From Streptomyces sp. NBC_00370 (lineage in GTDB: Bacteria; Actinomycetota; Actinomycetes; Streptomycetales; Streptomycetaceae), in the NCBI RefSeq assembly GCF_036084755.1, contig NZ_CP107968.1:8254001-8318000 (forward strand): DNA of 64,000 nucleotides. The letters are read 5' to 3'. Shown here in pieces: positions 60,766 through 64,000 of the stretch. Both the position numbers and the translations under genes were made by a program. Below the pieces are notes generated by a model. The model made no database searches, had not been told where the DNA came from, and saw only the letters and a list, made by a program, of their open reading frames with translations. The number at the start of each line of letters is the position of its first letter. Position 1 is the first letter of the stretch.

Positions 60766-61799
60766 ACTGCCCGCGGCCGGCACAGTTCACTTCCGTTCGT
60801 CAGGCGCTCGACGGGGTTGCCGAGTGCGACGGTGAGGGTACGCGGGCCACGGAACGGCTCACGGCTGTGCGCGGTACGCAGGTTGTCCACCACCAGCACG
60901 TCGCCCTCACGCCAGGGCTCCCGCACGGTGTGTGCCGCGTAGACCTCGTTGATCAGGTCGACCGTCGCCCGGTCCAGTGGCCCGCCGTCCCCGAAGCGGG
61001 TGTTGTACGGCAGGCCGTCCTCCCCGAACTCCTCCACCAGGAAGGAGCGCACACCGGGGTCCATCGTCCACTCGTTGAGGAACGCCAGCTGGTTGAACCA
61101 CACGGGTACACCGCTGACGGGATGGCGCAGCACCGCGGCCGAGCGCCGTGTCGTCGTCAGGCCGTCCGCACCCTGCCATCGCCAGTCGATGCCATGAGCC
61201 GCGCAGTGCCGCTCCACGGCCGCGCGGTCGTCCGTCCCGAAGGTGTCCCGCCAGTCCATGCCGACCAGGCCGTTGTGGTTGCGGGTCAGCTCCCAGCCGA
61301 CGGCCTCGGCTCGTGAGCGCAGCCGCGCGGGCAGCGCACGGAGCACGGCGGCGCCGTCGGCGAGGGCGGTGGCGCCTCCCTCGTGGGGCGCCTCAAGACA
61401 GCAGTGGACGAGCCGGCTCGGGAAGGACGGCGCGTAGCTCAGCTCGTGGTGCATGCACATCGGCTGCTCGGAGGGCCACTCGTTCGGTGACAGCAGGCCG
61501 GCACCCAGCGTCCGGCGTGGCGCGAAGGGCTCGTGATCGCCCGTCAGCTCGTCGATCAGGGCGCCGCTGACGGCGGCGGCCTCGTCGGCGTCGCGCACGG
61601 CCAGGCCGCGCACGAGCACGCAGCCGTGCCGCAGGACGGCCGCGTCCAGGGCGCCGCGGTGAAGCGCGGCCCAGGCGGCGGGGGAGCGGGAACCGGGCCG
61701 GGCGGTGACGATCGGCGGGCGCCCCGGTTCGACGGTGAGGTCGAGTTCCGGGGCGGCGCCCTTGACGGGGGCGGCGCTCGGGTGGGCGGGCAACGGCAT
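60762..61799 (-). CDS. TauD/SyrP-like Fe(II)/2-oxoglutarate-dependent dioxygenase
   Basis: This 345-residue protein of the TauD/TfdA superfamily has the metal motif HxE in MCMHHELSY (His117, Glu119) and a distal His in NLRTAHSREPF. The MHHE-type motif is shared with SyrP-like enzymes, which hydroxylate amino acids bound to NRPS carrier proteins. It lies 45 bases after the NRPS gene and overlaps the MFS gene by four bases, so all three form one operon. The hydroxylated residue is not known. Confidence 0.87.
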   Translation of the reverse strand: MPLPAHPSAAPVKGAAPELDLTVEPGRPPIVTARPGSRSPAAWAALHRGALDAAVLRHGCVLVRGLAVRDADEAAAVSGALIDELTGDHEPFAPRRTLGAGLLSPNEWPSEQPMCMHHELSYAPSFPSRLVHCCLEAPHEGGATALADGAAVLRALPARLRSRAEAVGWELTRNHNGLVGMDWRDTFGTDDRAAVERHCAAHGIDWRWQGADGLTTTRRSAAVLRHPVSGVPVWFNQLAFLNEWTMDPGVRSFLVEEFGEDGLPYNTRFGDGGPLDRATVDLINEVYAAHTVREPWREGDVLVVDNLRTAHSREPFRGPRTLTVALGNPVERLTNGSELCRPRAV

Positions 61800-61844
61800 G
61801 GGATACCTCCGGGGTGGTGGTGGCCGCGGCGGTGCGGCCCGGCC

Positions 61845-64000
61845 TCAGAGGGCCGGCCAGGCCGCCGGGCGGGGGAGTCGCGCTCGGTCGCGCTTGCCGG
61901 TACGCGTACGCGGCAGCGCGTCGATCAGGACGACGAGATCGGGGACTGCCGCGGCGGGCAGCCGGGACGCCAGGTGGCGGCGGAGGTCCGACGGGGTCGC
62001 TGAGCCCGCGACCGCCGCGTAGCCGACAAGGCGCCGCTCGCCAGGGCCGAACGCGTGCGCGGCCACCGCGGCCTCGCGGACGTCGGGACACTTCTCCAGC
62101 ACGGCCTCGACCTCCTCCAGCTCGACCCGGTTGCCGCGCACCTTGACCTGGTTGTCCCTGCGGCCGGCGAAGGCCAGTTCACCCGCGGGCAGCAGCTGGC
62201 CGAGATCCCCCGTCCGGTAGAGCGTGCCGCCGGGCAGCCACGGGTCGGGAAGGTAGGCGAGGGTCGTCTCCCGGGGCCTGCGGTGGTAGCCCCCGGCGAG
62301 GAAGTCGCTGCGCAGATGGATCTCGCCCGTCACGCCGACCGGGCAGGGGCGCAGGTGCCGGTCGAGTACGAGGACTTCCCGCCCGGCGATGGGGCGCCCG
62401 ATCGGGACCGTGGCCGGGAACTCCTCGCCGGGCGCGAGGGGCCGGTGGGTGGCGAGGATGCACTCGGTGGGCCCGTAGAGGTTGTGCAGCCGGGGCGGGT
62501 CCGGCCAGCAGCGGTGCCACTGTTCGACCAGGTCGGGCGGGAGCGCCTCGCCGGCGAGCAGGACATGCTGAAGGGCCGTGGCAGCGGCCGTGGTGGGGGC
62601 AGGGTGTGGTGGCCCGGCGGGCCCTTCGTCCTTCTCGTCGGCGAGGGCCTCCAGCATCAGCCGGAGGAAGGCCGGCACCGTCTGGAGCTGGGTGACGCGC
62701 TCACGGCGCAGCCACCGCAGCACGGCGGGTGGATCGCGCCGTGCGCCCTCGGGAGGCACGCACAGGGTGGCTCCGGTGGACAGCGCGGCGAACACCTCGG
62801 TGTACGCCGCGTCGTAGGTGAAGGGTGCCCACTGGGCGATGCGGCTGCCCGGCCCGATCGCGAAGGTGTCCTGCTGCCAGGCGGCGAACTGGCTGAACGA
62901 GGCGTGCGGAAGGGCGATGCCCTTCGGGACGCCGGTCGAGCCGGACGTGTGCACCAGGCACAGGGGAGTGTCGGGACGGACGGCGATGTCGTCGGGAGGG
63001 ACAACAGTGGTGTCGCCCAGGGGGACACCGGTGCCGGGCGTGACCGGTGGGTCCGGGGCGGCGGACACGACCGGCAGCTCGGCCAACGGGCCTGCCGGGC
63101 CGCCCGGTTCGCGGTCGTCGCCGCCCGGCTCCGGGGCGGTCAGCAGACACACCGGGCGCGCGTCGGCCGTGATCGCCGCGACGCGGTCGGCCGGGTCGGC
63201 CGGGTTGAGGCACACGAAGGCCGCGCCCGTGCGGGCGACCGCGATCAGCGCCGCGGCCTGGACGGGCCCGGCGGGCAGCCGGAGGGCGACGAACCGGCCG
63301 GGGCCCGCACCGGCTCCGCGCAACCGGTGGGCGATCCGGTCGCTCCACTCCGCGAGTTGCCGGTAGGTGGTGTCGCGTTCCTCGTGCCGGACGGCGACCG
63401 CGTCGGGACTGCGCTCGGCGTGACGGCGCACGAGTTGATGGATACCGACCGTCCGTGGGCCGTCGGCCGGGCGCCGGGACGCGACCGGGCGCGTGCTCGG
63501 CACCCCTGGCGGGTCGATGCCGTCGAGGAGGGCGTGCGGGTCGGCGGCGACCGTGCGCAGAACGGTCGTGAGGTGTGCGGCGAACCGGTCGGCGGGTGCG
63601 AAGGACAGCCAGGCGGACGGCCAGGACAGGACGGTGCGCGGCCCGTCGGCACTGAGATCGGGCAGGCGGAGTCGGGCGTCCGGTGGAGCCGTTACGAGGG
63701 TGGCGGTGACGCCGGGCAGGTCGAGCCGGGGCGGCGCGGGATCCTCGCGGTGGCCGAACAGGGCGTGGCACAGGGCCTCGGGCGGCGCTCCCAGGACGCC
63801 GGTCAACGCGGCCACGGGGACGGCCCGATGGGCCCGAGCCGCGGCCAGCGCGTCCTCGACGCGCCTCACCAGCCGGTCGAAGGACGAGTCCTCGGCCGTG
63901 CCGAGGTGGATGGCCAGCGGCAGGGTGTGGGGGAGGTGGACAGGATGATCGGGCCTGCCCGGCGGGCAGTTGGGGTCGGCCGGCGCCCCGACCAGCAGGT
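61845..64000 (-). CDS. Non-ribosomal peptide synthetase, condensation (end) and adenylation domain; 5' part off window
   Basis: The visible 717 residues begin with the end of a condensation domain (PADPNCPPGR, then HTLPLAIHLGTAEDSSFDRL) and continue with a full adenylation domain: A3 LVHTSGSTGVPKG, A5 NLYGPTECIL, A7 YRTGDLGQLLP, A8 VKVRGNRVELEEVE and A10 RTGKRDR. The chain ends 14 residues after A10. No carrier (T) or thioesterase domain follows, so a separate carrier protein must be used. The hydroxylase and exporter lie downstream in the same operon. The start is beyond the right edge. Confidence 0.93.
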   Translation of the reverse strand, partial: LLVGAPADPNCPPGRPDHPVHLPHTLPLAIHLGTAEDSSFDRLVRRVEDALAAARAHRAVPVAALTGVLGAPPEALCHALFGHREDPAPPRLDLPGVTATLVTAPPDARLRLPDLSADGPRTVLSWPSAWLSFAPADRFAAHLTTVLRTVAADPHALLDGIDPPGVPSTRPVASRRPADGPRTVGIHQLVRRHAERSPDAVAVRHEERDTTYRQLAEWSDRIAHRLRGAGAGPGRFVALRLPAGPVQAAALIAVARTGAAFVCLNPADPADRVAAITADARPVCLLTAPEPGGDDREPGGPAGPLAELPVVSAAPDPPVTPGTGVPLGDTTVVPPDDIAVRPDTPLCLVHTSGSTGVPKGIALPHASFSQFAAWQQDTFAIGPGSRIAQWAPFTYDAAYTEVFAALSTGATLCVPPEGARRDPPAVLRWLRRERVTQLQTVPAFLRLMLEALADEKDEGPAGPPHPAPTTAAATALQHVLLAGEALPPDLVEQWHRCWPDPPRLHNLYGPTECILATHRPLAPGEEFPATVPIGRPIAGREVLVLDRHLRPCPVGVTGEIHLRSDFLAGGYHRRPRETTLAYLPDPWLPGGTLYRTGDLGQLLPAGELAFAGRRDNQVKVRGNRVELEEVEAVLEKCPDVREAAVAAHAFGPGERRLVGYAAVAGSATPSDLRRHLASRLPAAAVPDLVVLIDALPRTRTGKRDRARLPRPAAWPAL

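Noticed and set aside
1..64000. CRISPR arrays, tRNA or rRNA genes, insertion sequences, integrase or attachment sites
   Set aside because: Read-through on both strands showed no repeat-spacer pattern, no tRNA cloverleaf-like sequence, and no transposase or integrase motifs.
61845..64000. Assigning a specific amino acid to the adenylation domain
   Set aside because: The pocket code was read by hand and matches no code I can recall with certainty, so no substrate is claimed.

Overview
The window is chromosomal DNA from a streptomycete. The DNA is very GC-rich throughout, the third codon position is almost always G or C, and it carries several marks of Streptomyces: a short chaplin, a SARP regulator, a LAL-type LuxR regulator, many TetR and AraC regulators next to oxidoreductases, a SigB-family stress sigma factor, and rare TTA leucine codons. 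No rRNA, tRNA, CRISPR array, transposase or replication origin was seen. Both ends cut a gene: a TetR regulator on the left and an NRPS on the right.

Left part (1-13 kb). Three TetR modules each pair a regulator with divergent oxidoreductase or transporter genes, and each has a clear inverted repeat in the shared promoter: TetR/SDR, DHA2 exporter/TetR, and an SDR plus F420-type reductase operon/TetR. Between them lie two secreted enzymes, a TAT-exported glycoside hydrolase with a carbohydrate-binding module and an SGNH hydrolase with a ricin-B lectin domain. A truncated KAS III remnant sits behind a metallo-beta-lactamase-fold hydrolase, followed by a decayed stretch and a VOC protein.

13-23 kb. 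An AraC regulator precedes a p-hydroxybenzoate hydroxylase. A second AraC regulator precedes a tightly overlapped siderophore operon (lipoprotein receptor, two FecCD permeases, ATPase, EntS-like exporter) with an iron box in front. A GNAT protein and another SDR follow.

23-30.5 kb is the most interesting block. A LAL regulator is followed by homologues of GriI and GriH (the two enzymes that make 3-amino-4-hydroxybenzoate), an arylamine N-acetyltransferase and an O-methyltransferase, closed by a perfect 17-bp hairpin. This looks like a compact, self-contained pathway to an N-acylated and/or O-methylated aminohydroxybenzoate, without the oxidase or ligase of the known 3,4-AHBA clusters.

30.5-40 kb. 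After an amidase comes a stress island: a SigB-family sigma factor, SDRs, a DUF5133 protein, Dps, a YbdK-type carboxylate-amine ligase, an SRPBCC protein and a zinc alcohol dehydrogenase. Four promoters in it fit GNNT-N14/15-GGGWAM, including one in front of the sigma gene.

40-54 kb. Lipoproteins (one with a TTA codon in its signal peptide), a VOC protein, a BlaI/M56-peptidase pair next to an NlpC/P60 hydrolase, a zinc-type CDF exporter, a PLP-enzyme plus MFS operon, an aldo/keto reductase, an F420-type LLM oxidoreductase, a three-domain multicopper oxidase and a chaplin.

Right end (54-64 kb). The start of an NRPS cluster: a large SARP regulator with a TTA codon near its 3' end, an XRE-ATPase regulator, an MFS exporter, a SyrP-like Fe(II)/2-oxoglutarate hydroxylase and an NRPS that stops directly after its adenylation domain with no carrier domain.
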